Shown: positions 8,225-17,536 of the stretch, one piece after another
How the letters are laid out: every line of letters starts with the position of its first letter
How positions within the stretch are numbered: position 1 is the stretch's first letter
Assembly: GCA_030433215.1 (NCBI GenBank)
Contig: JAUIMC010000004.1
Coordinates: forward strand, 124,001 to 188,000
Reading direction: 5' to 3'
DNA length: 64,000 bases
Source of the DNA: Alphaproteobacteria bacterium
GTDB lineage: Bacteria > Pseudomonadota > Alphaproteobacteria > Caulobacterales > Parvularculaceae
The notes under the pieces: generated by a model
Told to the model about the DNA's origin: nothing
Databases searched by the model: none
What the model saw: only the letters and a program-made list of their open reading frames with translations
Program-made: the position numbers and the translations under genes

Positions 8225-9145
8225 ATGACCCGCATCATCACCCTCACCCCGAATCCGGCGCTCGATTACGCCGTCGCGGCGGATTTCGTCGAGCCGAACC
8301 GCAAGATCCGTTGCCGCGACCCGCAAATGCATCCGGGCGGCGGCGGCGTCAATGTGGCGCGCGCCTGTTCGCGGCTCGGCGCGCATACGCTGGCGATCGT
8401 CACCGCGGGCGGGGTCTATGGCGACGCGCTCATCAAGGCGCTGGCCTCCGAAAACGTTCCCATGCGGATGATCCCCATCGCCGGGGACACGCGCCTCGCC
8501 TTTCATGTGAACAACCGCAAGGAAGGCAACGAATACCGCTTCAACCTGCCCGGCGCGGAAATGAGCGAAGGCGAGATAAGGCGCTTTTTCAACGCCGTGC
8601 GCGAAGAAGCCGAACAGGGCGACTTCGTCATCGCCAGCGGCTCGCTGCCGCCCGGCGCGCCGGAGGATTTCTGGGCGGAGGCGGCGCATCTCGCCAAGCA
8701 GGAGGGTGCGCGCTTCGTCCTCGATTCGATCAGCGGGCTCGACGCGGCGCTGGAGGAAGGCGTCTACATGCTGCGCCAGAACGAGCACGAATATCAGGCC
8801 GTCGCCGGGGAGACCCTTGCCTGGCCGGACGGCATCGAGGCCTATGCGAAAGAGATGGTCGCGAAAGGCCGGGTCCAAAACATGGTGGTGAGCCATGCGG
8901 GCGACGGCTCGCTCCTCGCCAATGCCGACGGCGTTTTCACCGCCCCGTCCTACAAGGTGCGCGCCTCAAGCGCGGTCGGCGCTGGCGACAGTTTCGTCGG
9001 CGGGCTCGTCACGGCGCTGTGCCGCGGCGAAGCGCCGACAGACGCCCTGCGCTTCGGCATGGCCGCCGCCGGCGCCACGCGCATGAGCGAAGGCACGGCG
9101 CTGTTCGACGTCGCGGACGTGAAGAAGCTTTTCAGCGGCGGTTAA
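8225..9145 (+). CDS. PfkB-family hexose (6-phosphofructo/1-phosphofructo) kinase
   Basis: A 306-residue ribokinase-fold kinase, opening with IITLTPNPALDYAV and the substrate-binding PGGGGVNVARACSRLG block. GSLPPGAPEDFW is the second family motif, and GAGDSFVGGLV near the C-terminus supplies the anion hole and catalytic aspartate. The N-terminal TPNPALD form is shared by 1-phosphofructokinase, tagatose-6-phosphate kinase and PfkB, so the substrate is a sugar phosphate not fixed by sequence. With no PTS genes nearby, a PfkB-like role is the better guess. Confidence 0.85.
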   Translation: MTRIITLTPNPALDYAVAADFVEPNRKIRCRDPQMHPGGGGVNVARACSRLGAHTLAIVTAGGVYGDALIKALASENVPMRMIPIAGDTRLAFHVNNRKEGNEYRFNLPGAEMSEGEIRRFFNAVREEAEQGDFVIASGSLPPGAPEDFWAEAAHLAKQEGARFVLDSISGLDAALEEGVYMLRQNEHEYQAVAGETLAWPDGIEAYAKEMVAKGRVQNMVVSHAGDGSLLANADGVFTAPSYKVRASSAVGAGDSFVGGLVTALCRGEAPTDALRFGMAAAGATRMSEGTALFDVADVKKLFSGG

Positions 9146-10171
9146 TTATTCCGCGGCCGCCTCGCCATAGATCGAGACGCTTTGCATGTCCGCATTCTTG
9201 ACGCCGCGGAACATGCCCTTGGTGTTGAAGGTCATGGCGTAGGACCCGTCCGGGCCTAAAACGATGACGCCGCCGTCGCCGCCCGCATCCGGCAAGCGGT
9301 GATGAATGACGTCATCGGCGGCTTCCTCAACCGTCTTGCCGGCATATTCCACCTGCGCGCAGATATCGCGCGCAATCGTAAGGCGGATGAAGAACTCGCC
9401 CCAACCGGTGGAGGAAACGGCGCAGGATTTATTGTCGGCAAAGGTCCCGGCGCCGATGATCGGCGAGTCCCCGACCCGGCCATAGCGCTTCATCATCATC
9501 CCGCCCGTCGAGGTGCCCGCCGCGAGATTGCCGTTCGCGTCGAGCGCGACGGCGCCCACCGTGCCGTATTTGAAATCATGCGGCAGGGCGGCGTCCTTGT
9601 CTTGCTTGGCCGCTTCCTTTTCGGCCTTGAGGGCTTCCTTGTAAGCCTTCCAGCGGCGCTCGGTGCGGAAATATTTCGGCTTGACGGTCTCGATCCCCTG
9701 CTCTTTGGCGAATTTTTCCGCGCCGTCGCGCGCGAACATCACATGCTCGGAGTTTTCCATCACCGCGCGGGCGAGCCGGATCGGGTTTTTGACATTGGTG
9801 ACGCCCGCCGCCGCGCCGGCGTTGAGAGTCGCGCCGTCCATGATCGAAACATCGAGTTCGTTCTTGCCCTCGCGGGTGAAGACAGCGCCTTTGCCGGCGT
9901 TGAAGAGCGGCGAGTCCTCCATGAGAACGATCGCTGCTTCGATGGCGTCGAGCGCCGTCCCGCCGCTTTCGAGGACCGCATAGCCCGCGTCGAGCGCTTC
10001 GTTCAGTTTCGCTTCGTAGGCGTCTTCTTCCGCGGGCGTATAACGCCCGGGCGCGAGCGCGCCGGCGCCGCCGTGAATGACGATCGTCACGGGCGCGGAC
10101 GCGTGCTCATCCGCCGCAAAAGCCGAGCCCGTCAGGAAAAGCGCTGCAAGAAAACCGGTGAATAAACGCAT
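9146..10171 (-). CDS. Exported isoaspartyl peptidase / L-asparaginase (Ntn hydrolase)
   Basis: A 341-residue plant-type asparaginase precursor. A signal peptide (RLFTGFLAALFLTGSAFAA) directs export. PVTIVIHGGAGAL marks the start of the alpha subunit. The autocleavage and nucleophile site is the Thr of GTVGAVALD, with GTSTGGMMMKRYGRVGDSPIIGAGTFAD giving the substrate pocket. It cleaves beta-aspartyl dipeptides or asparagine after self-processing. Typical length is 310-350 including the signal. It abuts the convergent kinase gene with no spacer. Confidence 0.92.
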   Translation of the reverse strand: MRLFTGFLAALFLTGSAFAADEHASAPVTIVIHGGAGALAPGRYTPAEEDAYEAKLNEALDAGYAVLESGGTALDAIEAAIVLMEDSPLFNAGKGAVFTREGKNELDVSIMDGATLNAGAAAGVTNVKNPIRLARAVMENSEHVMFARDGAEKFAKEQGIETVKPKYFRTERRWKAYKEALKAEKEAAKQDKDAALPHDFKYGTVGAVALDANGNLAAGTSTGGMMMKRYGRVGDSPIIGAGTFADNKSCAVSSTGWGEFFIRLTIARDICAQVEYAGKTVEEAADDVIHHRLPDAGGDGGVIVLGPDGSYAMTFNTKGMFRGVKNADMQSVSIYGEAAAE

Positions 10172-10230
10172 GAATCGCCTCCGTTTCGCCCCATCTTGCG
10201 GGCGGAAAAGAAGCGGATCAAGGGCGGCGG

Positions 10231-11946
10231 CTAGTCGATGTCAGGCGTCATCATGCGCTGGGCGCGCCATTGCTCGACAATGCGGTCGATGAAGCTGTTG
10301 TCTTCGATATCCACGGACCAGCCGTCGGTGAAGCAGGCCGTGAGGCTGCGGGGCACCGCGTCGGCAGGCAGCGCGTCGAAGCGAATGCGGGTCGGCATGG
10401 GCACGCCCTCGCCGACCGCAATCGCCTCGCCAAGGCCGAGCGAGGGCAGACAGCTCAGGAGGCTTGTCGAAGCGTCAGGAACAGCGGCGCGCAACGCATC
10501 CTGATCCGCCTGGTTCGCAAGGCGCATGGCGAAAATCGTATTGCACTGGGAAAGGATCGTCGGATCGAGTTCGGTCGGGCGCTGCGAGGCGATCCACAGG
10601 GAAACGCCGGTCTTGCGGCCTTCCTTGGCGATACGGATGAGGGAACGGCGCGTCGGTCCGAACCCTTCTTTGGGGTCAGCGGGCGCATAGCGATGCGCAT
10701 CCTCGACGAAAAGCGCGATGGGCGCGGCGCCCTTGCTCCACAGCCCGAACTCGAAAGCGAGCCGCGAGACCACGGACACGACAACCTGCACCACGTCCGC
10801 CGGCAGGCCGCCAAGCTCGATAACGCTGACGGGCCGGCCGTCCACGGGAATGCGGAAAAGCTCGCTCAGCATGTCTTTCAGCGTGTCCTGCACGGTGAGG
10901 CCGCCAAACATGAAGGCGTAGCGCGCGTCCTGGCTGATCGTGTAGATGCGGCTGCGAAGGCGCTTATAGGGCGCGCCGGAGCGCGCGGCGTCGAGCCCGC
11001 CCAGCGCCTTGTCGATCAGCCCGAGCAATTCGGAAATGCGATACGGCATGGGCGTATCGACCGTCACGGCGGAGGTGTCGGCGCGCAAGCGGCTGCCCCG
11101 TCCCGGCCCGCCGAGATTCATCTTCTTGGCCGCCGGCAGGAGGTCCGCAAGGATTTCGATCTCTTCGGAATCGCGCGCCCGGCCCGGATAAAGCACCTCG
11201 ACGAGTTCGTCGAAGGTCAGCATCCAGTAAGGCAGCGAGAAATTCGTCGGGTCGAACACGACGGCGCCGTCGCCGAAGCTGTTCGCATATTCATTATGCG
11301 GATCGAGAATGACCATATGCGCATGCGGAAAACGCTGAAGCACCGCGCGCAACAAAAGCGCCGCCGCGCAGGACTTGCCCGCGCCCGTGGTGCCCAGAAT
11401 GGCGCAATGGCGAGAGAAGATCTCGTCCACATTGACGGTCGCGGGGATTGAGGAATCCTGTTTGACGACGCCGACGCGCACGCTCGCCGCGCCGTTGACC
11501 GCAAACAGCGCCGTAAGCTCGTCACGCGTCGCCACATGCACATTGTCGCCGAGCGTTGGATAGGCGGAAACGCCCCGGCGGAAACGCGCCGGCGCGTTGA
11601 TGGTCGGCTTGGTGAACTCGCCGATGAGCTCGATCTCGATGATGCGCATGTCGAGCCCGCCTGCGTCGAGGCTGGGCGCGGGCATGCTCATGGCCGAGAC
11701 AAGCCCCAGGACGATAGACGAGCCCGCGTCGACGCTCATGATCGCGCCGAGCTGCGGGCGCGACGCGCGGTCGGAATCGGCGGTCTCTTCATCGAGCATG
11801 ACAAGCGCGTGGGAGCCGGTGACAGAGACCACCGTTCCGACGCGCGGCTTGTCCTGGAAGGCCTGATCGAACGCCTCGGCCGTCGGCGAGGCGCCCCCCT
11901 TGCGCGCAAAAGGCGATTTCTTGTGCGATGATTTAGGCGGCGTCAT
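10231..11946 (-). CDS. HerA-like / DUF87 ATPase
   Basis: A 571-residue ATPase. The start at 11946 lies inside the end of the kinase gene (14-base overlap). Residues about 34-165 form a HerA-type N-terminal barrel (KPRVGTVVSVTGSHALVMLD). Walker A is GTTGAGKS at about 185-192, Walker B is MVILDPHNEY at 211-220, and the later VEDAHRYAP and WIASQRPTELDPTILSQCNT blocks are typical of the hexameric FtsK-HerA group that moves DNA. No NurA nuclease, Sir2 or other defence partner is present. Instead it is translationally coupled to a histidine kinase, which is uncommon for this family. Confidence 0.85.
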   Translation of the reverse strand: MTPPKSSHKKSPFARKGGASPTAEAFDQAFQDKPRVGTVVSVTGSHALVMLDEETADSDRASRPQLGAIMSVDAGSSIVLGLVSAMSMPAPSLDAGGLDMRIIEIELIGEFTKPTINAPARFRRGVSAYPTLGDNVHVATRDELTALFAVNGAASVRVGVVKQDSSIPATVNVDEIFSRHCAILGTTGAGKSCAAALLLRAVLQRFPHAHMVILDPHNEYANSFGDGAVVFDPTNFSLPYWMLTFDELVEVLYPGRARDSEEIEILADLLPAAKKMNLGGPGRGSRLRADTSAVTVDTPMPYRISELLGLIDKALGGLDAARSGAPYKRLRSRIYTISQDARYAFMFGGLTVQDTLKDMLSELFRIPVDGRPVSVIELGGLPADVVQVVVSVVSRLAFEFGLWSKGAAPIALFVEDAHRYAPADPKEGFGPTRRSLIRIAKEGRKTGVSLWIASQRPTELDPTILSQCNTIFAMRLANQADQDALRAAVPDASTSLLSCLPSLGLGEAIAVGEGVPMPTRIRFDALPADAVPRSLTACFTDGWSVDIEDNSFIDRIVEQWRAQRMMTPDID

Positions 11947-12844
11947 CGTTACGTTCCCCGGCGCGGTCTTCTTCCGCTTCAGGCGCCTCGTCCTCTGCGC
12001 CGCCTTCCTGACCGGCTTCCGCCGGCGGCAGCGCGATGGTCGCGCGCGTCCCCTGCCCCGACCGGCTTTCGATAGAGAACCGGCCCCCTTGCATTTCGAC
12101 AAATGTTTTCGCCACCGCATAGCCGACGCCCGGTCCGAGGAAGGACCGGTCGAGGCCGCGATGGATTTCCGTAAAGGCTTCGAGCGCCTCTTCTAGGTCT
12201 TCTTCGGTGAAGCCGTCGCCCTGATCGCGCACGGTGATTTCCGGCCAGCCATTGGCGCCGGCGGAAGCGCGCAGATACACTTTCGAGCCCTCGTCGCTGA
12301 GCTTGATGGCGGTGTGGATGAGATGATCCACGGCCTGCGCCGTACGTTCCGGGTCGCCCCAGCCGACGATTTCGTCTTTTTCGCTCTGGCGTTTCACTTC
12401 GACGCCGGCGGCTTCCGCGCGGATCTGCGCGCGCTCGATGGCGTCGTCGAGAAGCGCGCGCAAATCGATGGCCGCGGCGTGAATCTCCACCCGGCCGCTT
12501 TCCAGCGCCGCCACTTCCAGCAGCGTATTGATGTGACCGAGCAAGAGGTCCGCTGACTGAAGGATATATTCGGAATAGGTGCGGCGCTGCTCCTCGCCGA
12601 TCTGATAGTCCTCGCTGTCGCGCAGCATGGTCGCAAAGCCGATGATCGCATTCAGCGGCGTTCTCAATTCGTGATTCATATTGGCCAGAAATTCCGATCG
12701 CGCCTTGATGGCGAACTCCGCTTCCATGCGCGCGGCGCGGGCCTCCAGCTCGGCCCGGCGGCGTATCAAAAGATCGCTGACGCGCGCGCCATAATCGGCG
12801 AGCCGCGAGCCCTGAGACGCAGTGAATGACCGAAAGGTGCGCAT
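11933..12844 (-). CDS. Soluble sensor histidine kinase with altered N-box
   Basis: A 303-residue protein without membrane segments or a recognisable sensor. A coiled coil (residues 25-52) leads into the phosphoacceptor block NMNHELRTPLNAIIGF (His58). The HATPase domain covers about 150-275, with DQGDGF (207-212) as G1 box and GPGVGYAVAKTFVEMQGG as G2 box. The N-box position, normally Asn in L-x-N-A, reads LIHTAIKLS with Thr178, so magnesium-ATP binding may be impaired. The tail from about 277 is acidic. No response regulator is adjacent; the coupled downstream gene is a HerA-like ATPase. Confidence 0.85.
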   Translation of the reverse strand: MRTFRSFTASQGSRLADYGARVSDLLIRRRAELEARAARMEAEFAIKARSEFLANMNHELRTPLNAIIGFATMLRDSEDYQIGEEQRRTYSEYILQSADLLLGHINTLLEVAALESGRVEIHAAAIDLRALLDDAIERAQIRAEAAGVEVKRQSEKDEIVGWGDPERTAQAVDHLIHTAIKLSDEGSKVYLRASAGANGWPEITVRDQGDGFTEEDLEEALEAFTEIHRGLDRSFLGPGVGYAVAKTFVEMQGGRFSIESRSGQGTRATIALPPAEAGQEGGAEDEAPEAEEDRAGERNDDAA

Positions 12845-12939
12845 GTGACTGTTCCTGACGGTAAAAACTATCCGCCAAGCGCTAATGCGCCGTTAAGCAA
12901 TCATGCATGAAATTTATGGTTAACCGAGGGTAAAGCCGC

Positions 12940-14922
12940 TTAGATGACGTCGTCGGGCGGCGTCCTGGACTCGGCCGCGGGTTTGTCCGGCGCGGGCGTC
13001 TTTTCCGCTTCCTTGCCGGGGGCTTTTTCCGCGTCCTCTTTGGTCTCCGCCCCGGCCTTGTCTTTCGCTTTGTCCTTGGCTTCTTTCGCTTCTTTTTTCT
13101 TGGCTTCCGAAGGCTTCGGGATATAGGCGAGCGCGATGTCGCCGGTCTCCGGCGTCACCGGCGCTTCCGGCGAGGCGAACATGATGACGCCCTTGCGGAT
13201 GACGAGGACCAACTCGCCTTCGGCGCCGAGATCCTTCTTGTACTGCTCGGGCGGATACTCCTCAGACAGTTTGGTGCGCTGGAAGATCCAGCCGGAATAG
13301 TGACGGCGCACCAGCTCGTCAAGCGCCGGACCCGACTTCATGAAGGTGCGCCCCTGCAAAGTATAGGAGAGCGCCTTGCGGTCTTCCTCATCCTTGCCGC
13401 GGGCGTTCACCTGGAAGATAGCGGCGCGGCCGAGTTCGGGCGCGAGATCGGTGGCGACCAGCGCGTTGTGGGATTCATTGCCGCCAAGCGCCAGGAGATA
13501 GCCGAAGCGGTTGAGATCGAGATGATGCTCGGTCACTTCGGAGAGAATTTCGCCGTAATAGGTCTGCACGTCGGCGAGGCGCGCGGGCTTCAGCCGGCGC
13601 CAGCTCGTATCGGCGACCATTACCGCGATTTCCATCTCCTTCAGCTTGGTCGCGAGCGCGATGGAAAAGGGCGAGGCGCCGACAATCAGCACGCCGGGGC
13701 TGTCGCGCGAGGCGAGCCCCAGCGCCTTGGCGAGCGGCGAGATCGTGAACCCGTGCAGCGTCACCGTCGCGAACACCATGGCGAAGGCGAGCGCGATCAG
13801 CTTGTCGCCGTCGAGATAGCCGGCCGCCGTCATGGAGGCGCCGAAGAAGCCCGTCACCGCCACGGCGACGATGCCGCGCGGCGCGATCCAGCCCACCAGC
13901 AGGCGCTCCTGCCAGGGAAGCCCGGCGCCGATGGTGGCGATCAGCACCGTCAGCGGGCGCACCACGAACAGCATGGCGATGATGAACCAGAAGGACCGCC
14001 AGTCGAGCGCGGAGATGTCGGTCATAGTGAGATTGGCGGTGAGGATGATGAACACCCCCGAGACCAGCATCACCGTGATGTTTTCCTTGAACAGGCGCAG
14101 ATCGTCGATGGACGCGATGCGCGAATTGGCGAGCGTCACGCCCATGGCCGTCACCGAGAGGAGCCCCGCCTCCTCCTGCATCAGATTGGCCATCTCGAAA
14201 CAGACGAGCACCAGCGCAAGCAGCACCGGCGGTTTCAGATATTCCGGCGTCCAGCCGCGCCGGAAGGCGGCCGCCGTGAACCGCCCGAAAGCGTAGCCGA
14301 GCCCCGCGGAGAGCGCCGAGGCCAGGACGAGCGAACTTATGATTTCCGTGGGGCCGCCGCTGTGATCGCCGATGACTAGGAATTCGTAGACGAGCACCGC
14401 GAGCAGCGCGCCGATGGGGTCGTTGACGATGCCTTCCCATTTCAGAAGCGTCGCCGGGCGCGGATTGAGCTTTGACTGCCGCAACAGCGGAATGATCACC
14501 GTCGGGCCGGTGACCACCATGATGCCGCCGAACAAGAGCGCCGCCTGCCAGGTCAGCCCGGCGATGAGATAGCCTGCAATGGCTGCAAGAAACCAGGCGA
14601 TGGGCACGCCCGGAAAGACCAGCCGGCGCACGCTGCGCGTCAGGCCCCGCAATTCGGAGAAATTGAGCTGCAACCCGCCTTCAAAAAGGATGACCGCCAC
14701 CGCAACGCCGATCAGCGGCCGGTAGAAGTCCCCGAAAAGCGCCTCCATGGGCGGCGTGCCCGGCGCCGCGTCGGGCGCCGAAAAGATATTGAAAACCGGC
14801 CCCGCCAGAATACCGGCGACGGCCATGAGCACGATGGCCGGCAGGCTGAACCGCCAGGCCAGCCACTGCGCGCCGATGCCCAGAACGCCGATAATGGCGA
14901 AGGCGAGGACAAGATTTTCCAT
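12940..14922 (-). CDS. Cation:proton antiporter with C-terminal TrkA-N-like domain
   Basis: A 660-residue inner-membrane protein. About twelve hydrophobic segments occupy residues 5-390, including the CPA-type blocks VILFEGGLQLNFSEL, GGIMVVTGPTVIIPLL and the acidic EGIVNDPIGALLAVL (ND motif), then WIAPRGIVAVAVTGFFG. Residues 400-520 form a nucleotide-binding, RCK-like domain (GVLIVGASPFSIALATKL). The last 60 residues are a low-complexity Lys/Glu/Ala/Pro tail. It belongs to the Na+/H+ or K+/H+ exchange family (NhaP/KefC type); ion choice cannot be read. It is transcribed behind the enoyl-CoA hydratase gene, 26 bases away. Confidence 0.88.
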   Translation of the reverse strand: MENLVLAFAIIGVLGIGAQWLAWRFSLPAIVLMAVAGILAGPVFNIFSAPDAAPGTPPMEALFGDFYRPLIGVAVAVILFEGGLQLNFSELRGLTRSVRRLVFPGVPIAWFLAAIAGYLIAGLTWQAALLFGGIMVVTGPTVIIPLLRQSKLNPRPATLLKWEGIVNDPIGALLAVLVYEFLVIGDHSGGPTEIISSLVLASALSAGLGYAFGRFTAAAFRRGWTPEYLKPPVLLALVLVCFEMANLMQEEAGLLSVTAMGVTLANSRIASIDDLRLFKENITVMLVSGVFIILTANLTMTDISALDWRSFWFIIAMLFVVRPLTVLIATIGAGLPWQERLLVGWIAPRGIVAVAVTGFFGASMTAAGYLDGDKLIALAFAMVFATVTLHGFTISPLAKALGLASRDSPGVLIVGASPFSIALATKLKEMEIAVMVADTSWRRLKPARLADVQTYYGEILSEVTEHHLDLNRFGYLLALGGNESHNALVATDLAPELGRAAIFQVNARGKDEEDRKALSYTLQGRTFMKSGPALDELVRRHYSGWIFQRTKLSEEYPPEQYKKDLGAEGELVLVIRKGVIMFASPEAPVTPETGDIALAYIPKPSEAKKKEAKEAKDKAKDKAGAETKEDAEKAPGKEAEKTPAPDKPAAESRTPPDDVI

Positions 14923-14948
14923 TCAGTCTCCCGAGGGAGGAGCAGCCC

Positions 14949-15725
14949 TTACCGGTTCTTGAACACCGGTTTGCGCTTTTCTGCAAAGGCGGCCATGCCC
15001 TCTTTCTGGTCCTCGAAGGCGAAGATCGAATGGAAGACCCGGCGCTCGAAGCGCACGCCCTCAGAGAGCGTGGTCTCATAGGCGCGGTTCACCGATTCCT
15101 TGGTGAGCGTCACGATAGGCCGGGAGAAGCCGGCGATCTGTTTGGCGACGCGGATCGCCTCCTCTCTCAGCTCGCCCTTCGGCACGATGCGGCTGACAAG
15201 ACCGCAGCGCTCGGCCTCCTCGGCGTCCATCATGCGGCCCGTCAGGCACATTTCCATGGCCTTGGACTTGCCGATGAAGCGCGCGAGGCGCTGCGTGCCG
15301 CCGGCGCCCGGCATGGCGCCGATGGAGATTTCCGGCTGGCCGAATTTCGCATTGTCCCCGGCGATGATGAAATCGCACATCAGGGCAAGCTCGCACCCCC
15401 CGCCAAGCGCATAGCCGCCGACCGCCGCGATGATCGGTTTGCGGGTCCGGCTCACCTCTTCCCAGTTGGCGGTGATGAAGTCTTCGGAAAGGACGTCGAT
15501 GTAATCCTTCGAGGCCATTTCCTTGATGTCGGCGCCGGCGGCGAAGGCTTTTTCAGAGCCTGTCAGCACCATGCAGCCGATGGCGTCGTCGGCCTCGAAT
15601 TTTTTCACCGCGTCGGTCAGCTCATCCATGAGCTGCCGGTTGAACGCGTTGAGCGCGTCCGGCCGGTTCAGCGTGATGACGGCGACGGCGCCGTCGGTTT
15701 CGGTAAGAATGCATTCGTAAGCCAT
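14949..15725 (-). CDS. Enoyl-CoA hydratase
   Basis: A 258-residue crotonase-fold enzyme, the standard length, adding water to trans-2-enoyl-CoA. The oxyanion-hole segment AFAAGADIKEM, the first catalytic glutamate in GGGCELALMCD and the second in FGQPEISIGAMPGAGGTQRL are all present, so hydratase activity is well supported. It lies 25 bases behind folE and, through it, behind the propionate genes, so a role in odd-chain or branched-chain fatty acid breakdown feeding propionyl-CoA is plausible. Several paralogues exist in most alphaproteobacteria, so chain-length preference is not assigned. Confidence 0.93.
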   Translation of the reverse strand: MAYECILTETDGAVAVITLNRPDALNAFNRQLMDELTDAVKKFEADDAIGCMVLTGSEKAFAAGADIKEMASKDYIDVLSEDFITANWEEVSRTRKPIIAAVGGYALGGGCELALMCDFIIAGDNAKFGQPEISIGAMPGAGGTQRLARFIGKSKAMEMCLTGRMMDAEEAERCGLVSRIVPKGELREEAIRVAKQIAGFSRPIVTLTKESVNRAYETTLSEGVRFERRVFHSIFAFEDQKEGMAAFAEKRKPVFKNR

Positions 15726-15750
15726 GATGTTTTCCTGACTGCTGTTGTCG

Positions 15751-16344
15751 TCACTTGATGCCGATAAGCTTGATGACTTCTTCGCGCGCTTTTTGGTCTT
15801 CGCGGAAGACGCCCATCATCCGGCTTGTGGTCATGGTCACCCCGGGGGTGTTGACGCCGCGCGCCGTCATGCAGGCGTGAGTCGCCTCGATGACCACCGC
15901 GACGCCCTGCGGCTCCAGCACCTTCTGGATGCAATCGGCGATCTCCGCGGTCAGCCGCTCCTGCACCTGAAGGCGCCGGGCATAGGCCTTCACCACACGG
16001 GCGAGTTTTGAAATGCCCACCACCTTGTCGGTCGGCAGATAGGCGACATGCGCCTTGCCGATAATCGGCGCCATGTGGTGTTCGCAATGGGAGTGGAACG
16101 GGATCTCCTTCAACAGGACGATCTCGTCATAGCCGCCGACCTGTTCGAAGGTGCGGGTGAGATACTCTTCCGGCGACTGGTCGTAGCCCTGGAAATATTC
16201 CAGATAGGCGTCGACCACGCGCCGGGGGGTGTCTTTCAGCCCCTCGCGCGCGGGATCGTCGCCGATCCACCGGATCAATTCGCGCACCGCTTCGAGCGCG
16301 CGTTCGCGCTGTTCCCCGGTGCGTTCCTGTATCTTGTCCGCCAT
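15751..16344 (-). CDS. folE: GTP cyclohydrolase I
   Basis: A 197-residue enzyme making 7,8-dihydroneopterin triphosphate from GTP, the first step of folate synthesis. The start at 16344 follows GGAGG at good spacing. The zinc and active-site residues are in [22 protein letters not shown] and [11 protein letters not shown], with [10 protein letters not shown] at the C-terminus. Length matches the short bacterial form. It starts only 8 bases after the stop of prpC, so the two are probably on one transcript although folate synthesis has no evident link to propionate catabolism. Confidence 0.95.
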   Translation of the reverse strand: MADKIQERTGEQRERALEAVRELIRWIGDDPAREGLKDTPRRVVDAYLEYFQGYDQSPEEYLTRTFEQVGGYDEIVLLKEIPFHSHCEHHMAPIIGKAHVAYLPTDKVVGISKLARVVKAYARRLQVQERLTAEIADCIQKVLEPQGVAVVIEATHACMTARGVNTPGVTMTTSRMMGVFREDQKAREEVIKLIGIK

Positions 16345-16352
16345 GACGCCTC

Positions 16353-17489
16353 CTATCTGCCTGTTATCGGCGTCACCTCGCGCTGGGCCGGGCCGACATA
16401 ATTCGAGAGAGGCCGGATAAGCTTGTTGTTGGCCAGCTGCTCCATCACATGCGCCGTCCAACCGGTGATCCGGCTGACCACGAAAATAGGCGTGAACATC
16501 GGAATTTCAAAGCCCATCAGGTAATAGGCCGGGCCGGCCGGGAAATCGAGGTTAGGGTAAATGCCCTTTTCCGCCACCATGGTCTCATCGAGAATCCGGC
16601 TCATCTCCCAATACTTTTTCGCCTCGTCGGTTCCAATGACCTCGACCATTTTTTTATAGGCGTCGGTCATGGTGGGCACCCGGCTGTCGCCCGAGCGGTA
16701 GACCCGGTGGCCGAAGCCCATGATTTTCTTCTTGGTGGCCAGCGCGTCGAGCATCCACTCCTTGGCCTGTTCGGCGGTGCCTACCTCTTTGAGCATATGC
16801 ATCACGGCCTCGTTAGCGCCGCCATGGAGCGGCCCTTTCAGCGAGCCGACGGCGCCCGTCACCGCCGAATAGATGTCGGAGGTCGAGGACGCGATGGTGC
16901 GCGCGGTGAAAGTCGAGGCGTTGAAGGAGTGCTCGGCGTAGAGCGTCATGGAAATGTCGAAACATTTGACGATTTCCGGGGCCGGCACCTCGCCGAAACA
17001 CATATGAAAAAAGTTTTCCGAAAAGGCGAGATCGTCGCTCGCCGGGATCGGCTTCTTGCCGTTGCGCAGGCGATAGGTGGCCGCGACGATTTCCGGAATT
17101 TTCGCATACATGCGGATGGATTTTTCCATCAGCGCTTCCGGCGAGGAATCGTCCGTGGTTTCGTCTTCCTGACCGAGAAAGGAGATCGCGGTGCGCAGCG
17201 TGTCCATGGGGTGCGCCTTCGGATTGAAGAGGCCCATCACCTTGTAAAGATCGTCGGAAAGACCGCGCTCTTTTTTCTCGGCGGCATTGAACGCATCAAG
17301 CTGGCTTTGCGTCGGCAGCTCGCCATTCCAGATGAGATAGGCGACTTCCTCGAACCGGCAAGCCGTCGCAAGGTCCTGCACCTTGTAGCCGCGATAAGTC
17401 AGCGAATTGATCTCCGGCATCACTTTCGACACTGCCGTATCGTCTGCGATCACCCCCGCAAGGCCGTATTGAATTTCCGCGTTGCTCAT
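16353..17489 (-). CDS. prpC: 2-methylcitrate synthase
   Basis: A 378-residue citrate-synthase-fold enzyme condensing propionyl-CoA with oxaloacetate. Catalytic residues appear in [15 protein letters not shown] (first His), [13 protein letters not shown] (second His) and the aspartate of [16 protein letters not shown]. The short length (about 380 rather than 430) and the N-terminal [15 protein letters not shown] are features of 2-methylcitrate synthases. prpB lies 47 bases upstream and prpD further up in the same direction, which supports this over ordinary citrate synthase. Confidence 0.93.
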   Translation of the reverse strand: MSNAEIQYGLAGVIADDTAVSKVMPEINSLTYRGYKVQDLATACRFEEVAYLIWNGELPTQSQLDAFNAAEKKERGLSDDLYKVMGLFNPKAHPMDTLRTAISFLGQEDETTDDSSPEALMEKSIRMYAKIPEIVAATYRLRNGKKPIPASDDLAFSENFFHMCFGEVPAPEIVKCFDISMTLYAEHSFNASTFTARTIASSTSDIYSAVTGAVGSLKGPLHGGANEAVMHMLKEVGTAEQAKEWMLDALATKKKIMGFGHRVYRSGDSRVPTMTDAYKKMVEVIGTDEAKKYWEMSRILDETMVAEKGIYPNLDFPAGPAYYLMGFEIPMFTPIFVVSRITGWTAHVMEQLANNKLIRPLSNYVGPAQREVTPITGR

Positions 17490-17536
17490 TTCTTTTTTTC
17501 TCCTACCTTGCCTTTACACCGGCTTGCGCCGCGCAC

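Noticed and set aside
10231-11946. A HerA-based phage defence system
   Set aside because: No NurA, Sir2, DUF4297 or other nuclease/effector lies beside the ATPase; the neighbours are a kinase-like protein and an antiporter.
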